From: Isochrysis galbana
Lineage: Eukaryota; Haptophyta; Isochrysidales; Isochrysidaceae
DNA length: 64,000 bases
Assembly (NCBI GenBank): GCA_018136815.1
Contig: CM030937.1
Coordinates: 4,276,226-4,340,225, forward strand
Direction of reading: 5' to 3'
The notes below the pieces were generated by a model that did no database searches, was not told the DNA's origin, and saw nothing but the letters and a program-made list of their open reading frames with translations. The position numbers were made by a program, and so were the translations under genes. Numbering within the stretch: position 1 is the stretch's first letter; every line of letters starts with the position of its first letter. This document shows positions 30,618 through 40,129 of the stretch, in pieces.

Positions 30618-31310
30618 TCCTGTTACCCTTTCCCCTCCCTTGCCGAAAGACGGCTCGTCGCGACACCTCTCTCACGCGGCGTCACCCTATGCACACCGTT
30701 AGAACTTAGAGCATTGTCGTCAGATTTTCTTGTTGTGGTAATAACCATAGTGCTGAGGGAAACGAGCCTCAGCCGATCATAAACCACATTTGATGATCTC
30801 GGAACGGGCGCAAAGTGCACAATGTCATCGACAATGTCAAGAAGCCACAAACACAGTCCATTCGCCTATCTGGGTATTAGAAAGTACCAGCTGCAAGACT
30901 TCAATCAACTATCAACTACAACTACGACAGACGACAGCAACAGCAAGCGATAGGCGATAGGGCGGTCAAACAGGGGCTTTTTAACTACTAGAAAGGGTTG
31001 GGCTGCATTTTTGACCGTGGCGCGATTCCCAATAAAAAAGCTCCGGGTGGGGGCTACCTGACGCTACGAAAATCTTCACCAAGAAATGGTGCGATTCGCC
31101 CCCCCTCTCCCCCTCCGTCACGCGTCACGCGCACTCACGCTCTACCTGTAAAGAATGGGCGGTCGCGCCCGCGGGGGGATCGGTTCCTTTATATCTAAGC
31201 TACATTCGGCATTTGATTCCTGCCCGATGCAGCGCCGTGTCGGGCTGCCGACAGTCCGACCACCCCCTGACCCTCTGGAATCATTGCCCGCTAAGGCTAT
31301 GAATATGATA
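30618..31310. other. intergenic repeats: TATAACC core and TAGGGCGGTCAAACAG element
   Basis: 30725-30780 is a diverged copy of the TATAACCTTAGTGCTG repeat ending GAAACGAGCCTCAGCCGATC, similar to CAACGAGCCTCAGCCGGAGA at about 60030. 30958-31160 is the plus-strand copy of the repeat at 14540-14828, with TTGACCGTGGCGCGATTCCC and AATCTTCACCAAGAAATGG. No gene. Confidence 0.65.
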
Positions 31311-31430
31311 CCAAGATATCTAGATATCTTGGCATCTAGGGGCCTTTTGGCACTATCTACATCTATCTAGATAGGGCCTGGGCAGTATCTATATCTATCT
31401 AGATAGGCTCCGAGCGAGAACCTACTGTTT
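31311..31430. repeat. cluster of perfect palindromes with AGATATCT/CTAGATAG cores
   Basis: CCAAGATATCT followed by its exact reverse complement makes a 22-bp palindrome (31311-31332). ATCTATCTAGATAGGGCCTG and ATCTATCTAGATAGGCTCCG follow in tandem. A related but imperfect palindrome is near 38655-38680. Confidence 0.8.
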
Positions 31431-31696
31431 ACCAGATATTAGGCCGTTTCGGTGCGCCGGCGGGGCTTAGGGGTAGGCGGTTATGTCCCTTTTTTCTGCC
31501 CAAACGTCCCAAAAAATGTCTCGGGACATCCAAATTTTGCACCCAAATGTCCCCTGAAATGTCCATTAGACATGCCTAAATGTCTAGTCGCGCACTTATG
31601 TAGCTGCCACCTCGCCCTCCCGGAAGGCAGCTATTGCTATTGCTCGCCCGTGGTATAGATAATAAACATTGTAGTAGTAGTATGTATTGTGTATTG
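31431..31696. other. gene-free interval
   Basis: Contains AATGTCC/GGACATT-type inverted motifs (31500-31600). No gene. Confidence 0.35.
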
Positions 31697-32519
31697 TCAA
31701 CTAAGTTTATACTTGGTTGACCCATGGGGGGGCACGAGCCCCCCCCTTCTCTCCACTCCTCCCCTGCCATGGGGGAGGACCCACCCATCCTCTTGGCATG
31801 CCTGATGGCTTGCCAGGAGGAGACTGCCCTGCTGACCCACTCTCTCACTCACGGGCACGCCTGATTCGCTCGTCCTGGCCAATCGTGGCCAGCCCATTGC
31901 TCCAACCCCCCTCCCCCCCTGGTCGACAGGCAAACAGGTGCAGCGTGGGGGCCCCAGAGGCTCAGGAGCGCCAGCGAGGGAGAGGCAGGGGAGGCCAGGG
32001 CCCAGTCCCAGCCTCCTCTGCCCCTCTGCCCCTTGGGCTAGCCTCCAGGAGCCTCCAGGGGCCGCCAGAGGGCAGCTGGAGGCCTGCCGCAGGCGCGCCA
32101 TCGCGCGTGCCGACTTCACGCCTGTTCCGAGATCCTAAAATGAGGTTTATGATCTCCGTAGATCTCCGGCTGAGGCTCGTTTGGGCTAAGCCCCTGGCGC
32201 CCCTGCCTCTCCCACGCTCACCCTCACCTCGCTGGCGTTGGCGTTGGCCTTGGGTGCCGCCCAGAGGCCTCTACCTGCCTGGCGACCAGGGATGGGGGGG
32301 GGGTCAGTTCGAGGGCAGGCCCAGTGCGGGCCTGAGAGTGCGGCTCGCGACCCGCGCCCACTGGGGGTTTGGGTGGTGTTGTTGAGTGTCCTGCTCATGC
32401 CAGAGGGTAGGGCGTGGGGTTGACCAATAGCCGATAGATAGGCCCCTGGAGGGAAGTTGGAGCCTGAGAGAGGGGGCGCGAGGCGCCCCCCCCATGCTGA
32501 ACTAAGTATAAACTTAGTT
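31697..32519. mobile_element. GC-rich element with the hairpin module at both ends
   Basis: The left end CAACTAAGTTTATACTTGGT, CATGG and GGGGGGGC-ACGA-GCCCCCCC faces the right end GGGGCGC-GAG-GCGCCCC, CATG and AACTAAG-TATAAA-CTTAGTT. Ends are therefore inverted repeats of about 45 bp. The body holds CTCCAGGAGCCTCCAGGGG and GGGAGAGGCAGG family sequence. It is either two elements joined 5' to 5' near 32130-32150 or one element with a 5' inversion, as LINE machinery can produce. No target duplication found. Confidence 0.75.
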
Positions 32520-32678
32520 GAGAAGATGAGCAAAGGAGAGAGAAGATTCAGCGTGTTGCATAGGTGGGTGTGCCCCTAAGGCCGTCCACACAATGCACAT
32601 ATAAATATTTACAACTACATGTAAATACTACAGCCCTTTCTGATTGATTATGTGTGCGTTGGAGTTGGCTATCGGGTT

Positions 32679-33503
32679 TCACGCACTTGGATCGGCTGGC
32701 CATGTGGGAACCCGCTTGTCTAGAAACGCGCGGATGCCTTCGGCGGCCTGATTGTCCATAGCGCCATCAACCATGGCAAGTCGGGCTATTCGATGTGCCT
32801 CATCCAATGAACGGGCATGTGCAGTCTGACGTAACACAGACTTTCCCCGACGAATGACGGTAGGTGAAGCATCGGCAATGCTCGCCGCAATTTCATTGGC
32901 AGCATGAAGCGCTCTCCCTGCCCGAGCCACCTCATGGACCAGTCCAATCTCAGCAGCTGCCCGTGCTTCCACAGGTTTTCCAGAGTATAGCATCAATGCT
33001 GCTCTCCTCGCACCTGCCGCCCCCCCTCCCAAGGCATTCGCTATGGCAACAGATGGTGTATGGCAGAAGAGACCGATGCGCACACCCGGCGTCGCAAAGG
33101 TCGCGCTCAACTCATCAGCTACGACGATATCAGCCGACGCCACAAGCTCACAACCAGCCGCACGTGCTGGCCCATCAACAGCAGCAATGACGGGGACAGG
33201 GTGCTCTCTGATTGCAGTCATCAGGGCGCCACAACCTTCGAAAATGCGTGCCAACGCTTGCTCGTCCTGCCTCGCCGCCATGATCTCTTTCAGGTCGTGG
33301 CCAGAGCTGAAACATCCATTGCATCCGGTGAGGACAACCACACGAGCTCCGCTCTGGATACCATGGCTGCAATCAGCCTCGAGGTGAGATCGCAGGGTCT
33401 GGATCATCGTTGACGATAGTGCGTTGCGGCTTTTCGGGTTCGCCATTGTCAGAGTCATCACGCCAGCGCGATGTGAAACACGGACGAGCTGCTGTGCTGC
33501 CAT
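32679..33503 (-). CDS. enoyl-CoA hydratase/isomerase family protein, ECHDC3-like
   Basis: Crotonase-fold enzyme, 274 aa, single exon, ATG at 33501-33503. Crotonases hydrate or isomerise acyl-CoA thioesters. Visible motifs: NPKSRNALSSTMIQTLRSHL, GCFSSGHDLKEI (oxyanion-hole strand), PVIAAVDGPARAAGCELVAS (second oxyanion-hole region) and ATPGVRIGLFCHTPSVAIAN. The GLFC-TPSVA stretch is characteristic of ECHDC3, a mitochondrial branch whose substrate is unsettled. The usual catalytic Glu pair of hydratases is not evident: HTPSV replaces the E-x-x-x-G loop. No clear mitochondrial presequence precedes residue 10, so localisation is open. A 170-bp AT-rich 3' flank separates it from the element at 32519. 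Confidence 0.88.
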   Translation of the reverse strand: MAAQQLVRVSHRAGVMTLTMANPKSRNALSSTMIQTLRSHLEADCSHGIQSGARVVVLTGCNGCFSSGHDLKEIMAARQDEQALARIFEGCGALMTAIREHPVPVIAAVDGPARAAGCELVASADIVVADELSATFATPGVRIGLFCHTPSVAIANALGGGAAGARRAALMLYSGKPVEARAAAEIGLVHEVARAGRALHAANEIAASIADASPTVIRRGKSVLRQTAHARSLDEAHRIARLAMVDGAMDNQAAEGIRAFLDKRVPTWPADPSA

Positions 33504-34237
33504 TTTGCGAGTAAACGCTTTCGACCAAGCTGGCCGGCCGCTTCAGATTCACACGTAGGAAAGGAGAAGTCTTGTGTTGGGGTGGGTTGAGACGTTGAGA
33601 TGCCTTGTAGGAGTAGAGATATTATTTTCGCTACACAGCCTACGCACACCACACTAAGGGAATAGGTAGGGCGGTCAAACAGTGATTTACTACCTCCGTT
33701 CCAAAACTCAGGATCCAGGGAAATGTCTCTTAGAGGGGGTTCATCGCACTGGCTGCCAGGGAGCAGCCAGGGCGGCAACAAAAAGCAGGAAGGTCATGAC
33801 AGACAGTGAGTGAGTGAGACAGTGCTACAGGGGTAGGGTCTAGAACCAGGGACACCTGGTGGCACTGCAGATCTCACGAGGATACCTTTGGGCCACGGTG
33901 TCTCAACAACAATCACAAGGAGCACAAAGCATTACATATACCCTACCGCGGTTCTTTGGATAATACTTTGAGACAAACAGGAAGGCGCGCGAGGGAAGAG
34001 AAAGAGAGTAGAAGGAATCGAGAAATATAGGGAATCGGCGGGTATTATCTTAGTATGAGCCGATGAAGCGTCGTGGGTGTTGATGAAGGCGAGATTCCTT
34101 AGATGCACTAAGTCGATCTAGAGTGAGCTGAGATCCCCAAGATCAAGATGAAGGCGAGGTCTAGAAGTCGATGTGCAAATGACTCGGGAAATCTAGAACT
34201 CGATGTGCATCAACTGCAGATGACAGATGATTATGTG
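33504..34237. other. intergenic interval with several repeat termini
   Basis: 33667-33682 is TAGGGCGGTCAAACAG, 33688-33706 is the Stowaway-like TACTACCTCCGTTCCAAAA. From 34070 to 34200 GATGAAGGCGAG and CGATGTGCA motifs recur. No gene. Confidence 0.5.
33836..33910 (-). repeat. tRNA-derived SINE head
   Basis: On the minus strand TGGCCCAAAGGT (A box, 33884-33895) is followed about 36 nt later by GGTTCTAGACCC (B box, one mismatch to consensus, 33836-33847), with ATCTGCAGTGCC in the anticodon-arm position. Acceptor pairing is missing, so a SINE rather than a tRNA gene is likely. Confidence 0.45.
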
Positions 34238-34628
34238 AGGTGTCGTTCCGTCAATTGTCGGGCATCAGTCGAATTGAGCGATCAAATGTCCATAGTTATG
34301 TATACACCAATATTTTAAAATTAAAGGAAAGGCTAGGGCGCCGTGCGTGGGCATAACAACTGTTTTCTCTGCTTTTCCCCTGAGATACGTGTGACTTGCT
34401 TGCACCAATGTGCACGCCGTGCATGGGCACCAGTTCCCCCGCGGAGACGCCGTGCGTGCGCATGCCAACTTTTTTCCTCTGCGTTTCCTCTAAGGCCCAC
34501 AACTACGTAAACGTGCAATATAAGAGATATTTCTCACGGAGCATGTGTGATGACTTGCAATCACATTGTGCACGCCGTGCATGGGCGGCTAGCCGCAGAA
34601 AGGTATGTGCACGGAGGATGCGCGATAA
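34238..34628 (+). mobile_element. MITE-like element with AGGTGTCGTTCCGTCAAT terminus
   Basis: It starts AGGTGTCGTTCCGTCAATTG, then GAATTGAGCGATCAAATGTC, and has three GCACGCCGTGCATGGGC / GCCGTGCGTGCGCATG blocks. Collinear with the inverse of 8520-8947. Its right edge cuts the methylase-like fragment at about 34622. Confidence 0.7.
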
Positions 34629-34845
34629 CTAGGTCCCACCCTTGGTCTTGTACATGCCTCGAATCGCCTTGGAAGTGCGGGACGTAATCAATTTCGGATG
34701 GGTAGAGGTCACAAGTGGCGACTTGTGCCCCAGCGAGTAAAAACATCGACGAGACGACGCCACTCACCTCGCCCACCACCAAGACGTCATGGTACGGCTT
34801 CGATCGCAGAGCGCTGCGACGGCTGCTGGGTGCGTACGAAGACAC
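34622..34845 (-). pseudogene. phage/virus-type DNA methylase-like fragment
   Basis: The minus frame begins at an ATG (34845) and reads VLVVGEVSGVVSSMFLLAGA, then CDLYPSE, then GWDLVIAHPPCTYLSAA. The SAM-binding opening, the acidic CDL strand and the HPPCTYL box are those of small cytosine-methylase-fold proteins common in phages and large DNA viruses. Only about 75 residues survive before the MITE at 34238-34628 replaces the rest. Such proteins are unusual in algal nuclei, so transfer from a virus or bacterium is the likely source. Confidence 0.6.
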
Positions 34846-35534
34846 GCCACACCACTTTCTAACCTAAACAAGGGCAACACGTAATAAACACGGGAGCGAA
34901 AGCCACGGTGGGTCAACAGAGAGAGCAAAGAAGGAACCAATTGGCCAGAAGAGAACTCGTCGTCCTAGAGAAGGATTGCACACAGACTAGGCGCGAAAGG
35001 GATTCATCCATGCTTAGTGAAGATCCTACAAGATTCATCGGCGAATAGCGTCTCAACGCGAGCACAGCGGCGTGCACTTTACCTACAGCTTTTCGTAGTT
35101 TTGCCATGGAGTAGCTGGTAGACTTAAAAAGTCTAGAAGCTTACAGATATGTTAGACTTACAGAGTCTAGATGCTTGAGGTTCTTGAGGGTGTACTTTAG
35201 CAAGCAAGATGCTCGCTTCTTCCTTGGTCATCATCGACACGTGCTTACTACTCCCTTGATCTCCATGCCTGGGTGATCAGCCCAGAGCTAGAGCATATTC
35301 ATATTCCGAGTAGAAAGAAGCCTGTAGAAGCTGCTTGGCCACGTGGGTATAATGGTAGACCAACATTGAATGAGAATGAAGTGTAGTGATTGATAGAAGC
35401 GTGGAGCCGTCGTAGACGTAGAGATAGACATAAGAACGAAGATTGATGATTTACCATCGCGGTTATTATAACGGTAGAGCGGAAAATAGCGAAATAGCCT
35501 GCAGACTGCAGAGGCTCGCGAATGCGACAGCGGG
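34846..35534. other. gene-free interval with a tandem hairpin
   Basis: At about 35119-35175 TAGACTTAAAAAGTCTAGA and TAGACTTACAGAGTCTAGA stand in tandem at a period of about 35 bp, each able to form a stem. No gene. Confidence 0.5.
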
Positions 35535-35655
35535 AGGGGGGTCGGGGGGGGGGGGAGACGGTTGCCGGGGCAGGTAGGGGGGGACCCTGCGGAATCCTTG
35601 GACACCCAGAGGAGGTGGGAAATAGTGGTTAAAAAGAGTGAGTGACCGGGCTACA
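35535..35655 (+). repeat. dispersed GACCGGGCT-type repeat
   Basis: Same family as 9991-10110, ending GAGTGAGTGACCGGGCTACA and followed by three CATGCTACATGCTACATG units. Confidence 0.8.
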
Positions 35656-35982
35656 TGCTACATGCTACATGTACCATGCACCTGCATGACGAAGCAGGGT
35701 ATCTGCGCGGCGGGGGGGCGCGGGGCGGGGCGCGGGGGCAGGGGCGGGTGGGGAGCGGGCTTTTGGCGCCCCCGAAGATACATCAGAAAATTAAGAAAAC
35801 ATAGTAAATAGTAAGACCAAGACCCCGCGGCTTTTACTTTTAAGAAACTATCAAGGTGTGGGAGTGGGAGTCGGCTTATGTAGAAAACGTAAAAGGCAAA
35901 CATCCCTGTTTTCTTAATGGTGCACCCTTACTGTACATGGAGCGAAGGCCTGTAGAGGCGGGCAGGTGCAGGTGGGCAGCCA
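35656..35982. other. gene-free interval
   Basis: G-rich tract (35700-35760), then AT-rich sequence. No gene or signal. Confidence 0.4.
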
Positions 35983-36085
35983 GCGCGGCCACCACCCGCC
36001 GTCTCGCGCCAGAGTAAAAAAAAACTTTAGAACCGCGCGGCCACCACCCGCCGTCTCGCGCCAGAGTAAAAAAACCTTTAGAACC
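35983..36085 (+). promoter_or_regulatory. 52-bp tandem duplication upstream of the rhamnosyltransferase-like gene
   Basis: Two near-identical copies of a 52-bp unit (GCGCGGCCACCACCCGCCGT, CTCGCGCCAGAG, A-run, CTTTAGAACC) lie 200-300 bp before the start codon. The position fits a promoter or 5' UTR; a regulatory role is inference. Confidence 0.4.
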
Positions 36086-36283
36086 ACCTTAAAAAGTACA
36101 TACCACCTTCGTGAACAAATGTCGCCGCGGCTCTTCTCCCCCTCGCCCGCTCTCTAGGTCATCTTTTTGTGACCGACGGAATCCTGGAGAGGGTGGAACA
36201 CTCGGGGCCAACACGAAGAAGATCGGTATACACAACGCAGACTCTCAACCACGTCCCTTACCACTGAGTGCGCTCACAAATTT

Positions 36284-38002
36284 ATGGGACTGATGCAGCT
36301 CAGGTACTTTATCGGATTCATTGTCGCATCCAGCATGTTGGCCTGGCTGGTCGCCTGTCGCTCCAGCACACAGCAGCCCACTGTCAGGGGGGCGTATCCC
36401 AAAGCGGCAATACCTCTGCTGCATAACTTCTCCAGAGGCTCGACTGAACCGGCGGTTGCCTCAAAGTCAGTTACTGCTCTTCAACAAGGAGGACGTTCAA
36501 CGGACAACAACGAGCCTGCTCATCCTCCCCCAGGGACTGTGCTGACGCCCTCTCACCTTCCAAATACATCAATTTCACATGGCAGGCACATTGCTCCACC
36601 TTTGTACAATGTATCCACTGGTGGGAAAGCTACGGTCCTACTAGGAGAAGGAACCGACCCACAGCCGGGAGGTCATTCTTCATTCAATCATCACGAGATT
36701 TTACTTTTGCGCTCGCATCCAGCCGGACGACTCGATCACAGAGGGATTGATGGGCCACAAGATGTGCCACTGGAGCAAAATAGGCCGAGAGACGCCTCAG
36801 CATTGCAGATGAAACGGGAAGAAGCTCCGGCCTTGCATACGCGCGGCAGTACTCATGCGTCATTTGGCATCTCATCTGTTGCTTCGGGCGGTGCATTGCT
36901 AAACGCTTCATTGCTACGAATGGAACATCCCGCCAAACCATTCAGTGCGACGAGAGTTCCGAAGATGTCCGATCCATGGCATACTCTTGGCGATGGGTAC
37001 ATGTTCGTCCATGTACTTTGTTCGCGCTTTTCTCTCGGTCAAGGCAAGCAAGTGGCCCTCACAGCATCACGCCTAGCCTTGTTTGCTTCCATATGTCTGC
37101 CATCTATACGTGCACAGACGGACCAACGATTTGTGTGGATCATCTACGTCGATTCGAGCCTTTCCAAACCTGATCGGATGATTATTGAGCAAGGGATTGG
37201 CGATTTGCCGAATGCGGTGGTAGTGGCACTCAACGCACGTGGTGCAGTTGCCGCTTATGAGGCCCCCTGCTCCAAACAGCTTGAGATGGCAGGTTGGTCA
37301 TCACGTTTACGTCCGGGTCCATGGGCTTCTGGGCGAGAAAAGATCTACATCTCGACGCGCTTAGATGCGGACGACGGCCTGGAACGCACCTTCTTCTCAC
37401 GGATACACAAGCGCATTCTCCTGGAGTTTGAACGGCGCGCAAATGGGTCGCAAGGCAACAACAAACTCTTCTTGTGCCATTTGCGAGCTGTCACGTGGTT
37501 CCCAGCTTCCGGTGGCGGCGCCGGTGTGGTCTCAACTGAGGAGAACAAATATCACGAGTGCCTCACTCCAGGCCTTACCCTTGCCAGCTTTTCGAGCAAG
37601 GCCCATTCTGTGCACGCCATTTCCCATACCGAAGTGCGAAAGCGGTATGGTAAGTCTGCTCTCCTTCTGGATGGAAGTGGGCGATGGCGAGGACCTGTTC
37701 GCGCTCGGACAGTGACATCGGATGGTCTGAAGGGCGTGCAATCGGCTAGCGACACGTCGAGGATAGTTAGAGCAAGCCTTAGAGGCAAGTGGCAGACTGC
37801 CGAGAGCGGTGTCATTGATTTTGATCTCACTTACGGGATTCAAATGGATGAATTGAGGAGGGCGAATGCGGAGCTAGTGCGACTAGAAGCGGCAGTGGCA
37901 GCGGAAAGGACCAAGGGCAAGGATTGTGTGCAGGACTTTTCTTGCGCCACTCATCTCGACAAGTCAGCACTGTCGAAGCTCTATCGAATCTCGGGAGGTT
38001 AG
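36284..38002 (+). CDS. putative rhamnosyltransferase family protein, type II membrane
   Basis: 572 aa in one exon. Residues 6-24 (YFIGFIVASSMLAWLVACR) form a single N-terminal anchor, followed by a variable, Ser/Pro/His-rich stem to about residue 230: Golgi type II topology. The catalytic part matches the putative rhamnosyltransferase family (PF11316): HVLCSRFSLGQ, ASRLALFASICLPSIRAQTD, RFVWIIYVDSSLSKPDR, ISTRLDADDGLERTFF (the DxDD metal site) and RGPVRARTVTSDGLKGV. A GTAAGT..ACAG stretch of 63 bp near 37650 looks like an intron, but it encodes part of the conserved RGPVRART region, so I keep it as coding. The tail (residues about 515-545) is a short coiled coil. Acceptor unknown; a surface-glycan role is likely. 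Confidence 0.82.
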   Translation: MGLMQLRYFIGFIVASSMLAWLVACRSSTQQPTVRGAYPKAAIPLLHNFSRGSTEPAVASKSVTALQQGGRSTDNNEPAHPPPGTVLTPSHLPNTSISHGRHIAPPLYNVSTGGKATVLLGEGTDPQPGGHSSFNHHEILLLRSHPAGRLDHRGIDGPQDVPLEQNRPRDASALQMKREEAPALHTRGSTHASFGISSVASGGALLNASLLRMEHPAKPFSATRVPKMSDPWHTLGDGYMFVHVLCSRFSLGQGKQVALTASRLALFASICLPSIRAQTDQRFVWIIYVDSSLSKPDRMIIEQGIGDLPNAVVVALNARGAVAAYEAPCSKQLEMAGWSSRLRPGPWASGREKIYISTRLDADDGLERTFFSRIHKRILLEFERRANGSQGNNKLFLCHLRAVTWFPASGGGAGVVSTEENKYHECLTPGLTLASFSSKAHSVHAISHTEVRKRYGKSALLLDGSGRWRGPVRARTVTSDGLKGVQSASDTSRIVRASLRGKWQTAESGVIDFDLTYGIQMDELRRANAELVRLEAAVAAERTKGKDCVQDFSCATHLDKSALSKLYRISGG

Positions 38003-38235
38003 CCGTAGGTGTAACGGTGAAAGGCTGCTAGTCTGCGGAGATTTACCAGTGAGCTTTGAAGGGGTTTCTGTCGCCTCCGAGTTGTGGGTCGTTATAGAAT
38101 CATAGATGCTGGCAAGTAAACTTCGGGAACCATGGATGACGCATGCCCTTCAAATCTATTCACATCACCGTATTGGCAGCCCAGGAGAGGCAACTGAGAC
38201 TGTATCTTGAGGAGTAAGCCTTTCAGCGCCTAAGG
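38003..38235. other. 3' flank
   Basis: Presumed 3' UTR; no gene. Confidence 0.4.
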
Positions 38236-38640
38236 AGGTGTCGTTCCGTCAATTATGGGACAACTCGAATGGAGCCATCAAATGTCCATAGTCATTTATA
38301 CAACAATACTGAACATACCCTGTTATAGACTTTTAATATCTACGATGAACACATGCGCACGCCGTGCAGACACCGTGCGTGCGCTTAGCAATTCTCTGGC
38401 GGTGCGAAGTCCCGTGCGTGCGCATGACAACTTTTCTCTACGGTGCTCATATGGTACCCGAGGTACACATACGTAAATATGACAATTACGTAAGTATAAT
38501 CATGTCCGAATCTACGGTGAACACATCGCGCCGCGCGCTTTCAGACCGCAAGTTGGCAGGACTAGTTTAGCAGGACAAGCTCACATCTCACATCGCGCCG
38601 CGCACTGGGGCCCACACGTGTCGTTCCGTCAATTACATCA
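38236..38640 (+). mobile_element. MITE-like element with AGGTGTCGTTCCGTCAAT terminus
   Basis: It starts AGGTGTCGTTCCGTCAATTA and holds GCCGTGCGTGCGC and ACATCGCGCCGCGC blocks. A second GTGTCGTTCCGTCAATTAC begins at 38617 in the same direction, so a further copy or a terminal direct repeat follows. Confidence 0.6.
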
Positions 38641-39191
38641 AATGTAGGAGTAGGCCAAGATATCCGGATATATCTCTTGGATATTTGGGCGGATTTTTGG
38701 GCATTTGGATATTTCGTGGATATTTGGGCACGGACTGCGCCCCAACCCAAAAACAAACCCCTTTCTTTCGTGGGCGAGATGCGCGGGAGGGAACCGAGGA
38801 ACCGTAACATGCGCGGGGGGAACTGCAAGCGGGCGCGGGGGTCCAAGCTCGTAGCGAGCTCGAGCGGGCCTGCGATGGCGACACCCGTAGATACCAAATG
38901 AATTGTACTGTTTATGTGATAAAGGCTTGTGTCTGTGCGCATCTCAATGCCTGGTTCAGCTTCCCAGCCACAATCAATGGGAGGTGTGGCTGCACCCCCT
39001 TGCCCTGGGCGTGCGCCCCTCCCGCTCGCCCTCTGCCTCCCCCTCCCTCACGCGCACTCTCTCCCTCCCCTCCCCTCTGTCTCCTCCTACCTCCTCCCCC
39101 TCGCCTCCTTTGCTCCCCGCTTGCTACCCCTCCCACATCACGAGCCTTTCCCACGAACGTCCGCCAGCGCCGAACCACGCGCTACGCGCAC
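38641..39191. other. gene-free interval
   Basis: 38650-38740 has GGATATTTGGGC repeats and a palindrome related to 31311-31332; 39000-39180 is C/T-rich. Open frames here are compositional. Confidence 0.4.
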
Positions 39192-39336
39192 GCGCAAAGC
39201 GCAGCCTCTCCCCCCGGTAACACTCGGACACCTGGCTCGTCAGCTCGTCAGGCATGGCGGGATTCCGGGACGGAAAAGTTGTGTCCAATTAGCTAGTGGG
39301 GTTGGCTAGGATATAACATTAATTATTTTACTCGTC
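39192..39336 (-). mobile_element. fragment of a hairpin-ended element (AT end only)
   Basis: Matches the last about 125 bp of 2237-3107 (CACTCGGACACCTGGCTCGT, GGGATTCCGGGACGGAAAAG, GGATATAACATTAATTATTT). It has a CAGCTCGT duplication. The hairpin end is missing. Confidence 0.75.
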
Positions 39337-39499
39337 TTCAATCTTCAAAAACATTGGTCGTCGATCGGCTCAGCCTCGCGGAATGGGCGAAGAAGGCAAA
39401 GGCAACGCGCCCGGTAGCGCTAAGAAGTTTGGCACTAACGCGTATCTCGGCACTGTACATGGTACATGGGAGAACACTTAACACTTAATCATCAGACAA

Positions 39500-39830
39500 G
39501 TAAACTAGAAAACCACAAGAACGACCAGGGTTGAACCCTGGGCGAATGGGGCGACGCGCCCCACAAAAACACCCACCCATGGGCAAAGCCGATTGACTAG
39601 GGCCCCACAACACGGCGCCCTGGAACGCGCCCCCCCTTCCCCAACACCAGACCCAAAGTAGCGCACATGCATGGGCCGACCCCTCGAAACCGAGGAAAAA
39701 AGAACAAGGGGTGGAGCGGAAAGGAGAGTGAGAGTGGGGGTGGTGGCAAGGGCGATGTCAAGTAAGGATCCCAGGGAAAGGGAGTGCAAGTAGCAGCGTA
39801 GCAGACACCTTCAAGAATATTTTTTTCTCG
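39500..39830 (-). repeat. 5' part of a repeat shared with 11553-11600 and 14900-15180
   Basis: On the minus strand it starts AAAAATATTCTTGAAGGTG, as does 11553-11575, and carries CTTGACATCGCCCTTGCC, seen again near 15110-15130. A T-arm-like CAGGGTTCAACCCTGG (39525-39541) is included. Confidence 0.5.
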
Positions 39831-39837
39831 CCCCCCA

Positions 39838-39915
39838 CGACCCATGAGGCATGAGGGGAGTCGAGAGAGTTGGGGGAGGGCGCGAGGCCCCCCTTCATGG
39901 CGACCAATCATACGA
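39838..39915 (+). mobile_element. fragment of a hairpin-ended element (hairpin end only)
   Basis: Matches the inverse of the first about 75 bp of 2237-3107: GGGGAGTCGAGAGAGTTGGG, a GGGCGCGAGGCCCCCC hairpin, CATGG, and GACCAATC-ATAC-GATTAGTG at 39898-39914. Confidence 0.75.
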
Positions 39916-39964
39916 TTAGTGCATTGACCCTCACCTGTGCAAAAGTAGGTTGGAAAGTCGAGGA

Positions 39965-40035
39965 TGGAGGCGTGGCTACAGTGTCAGGTCCCAAAGCCGC
40001 GCGCGAGGCGAGAATATATTAAGGTTATTTTTTAC
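39965..40035 (+). mobile_element. LINE 3' end remnant
   Basis: GAGGCGTGGCTACAG..GCGCGAGGCGAGAATATA..AAGGTTATTTTTTA matches the last about 70 bp of the LINE fragment ending at 62343. No coding part remains. Confidence 0.65.
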
Positions 40036-40129
40036 TTGACTGCACGATCATTCCCGACGATGAAATCAATTCAATCGAAGCCATATCACGGGGGGTGCTC
40101 TCCCAAGTGCTTAAGCACCACGTACGGAC

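Noticed and set aside
37651-37713. GTAAGT..ACAG as a 63-bp intron in the rhamnosyltransferase-like gene
   Set aside because: The stretch encodes part of the conserved RGPVRARTVTSDG region of the family, so it is kept as coding.
39500-39620. tRNA gene suggested by CAGGGTTCAACCCTGG
   Set aside because: Only the T-arm-like stem is present; no matching D-arm or acceptor stem.
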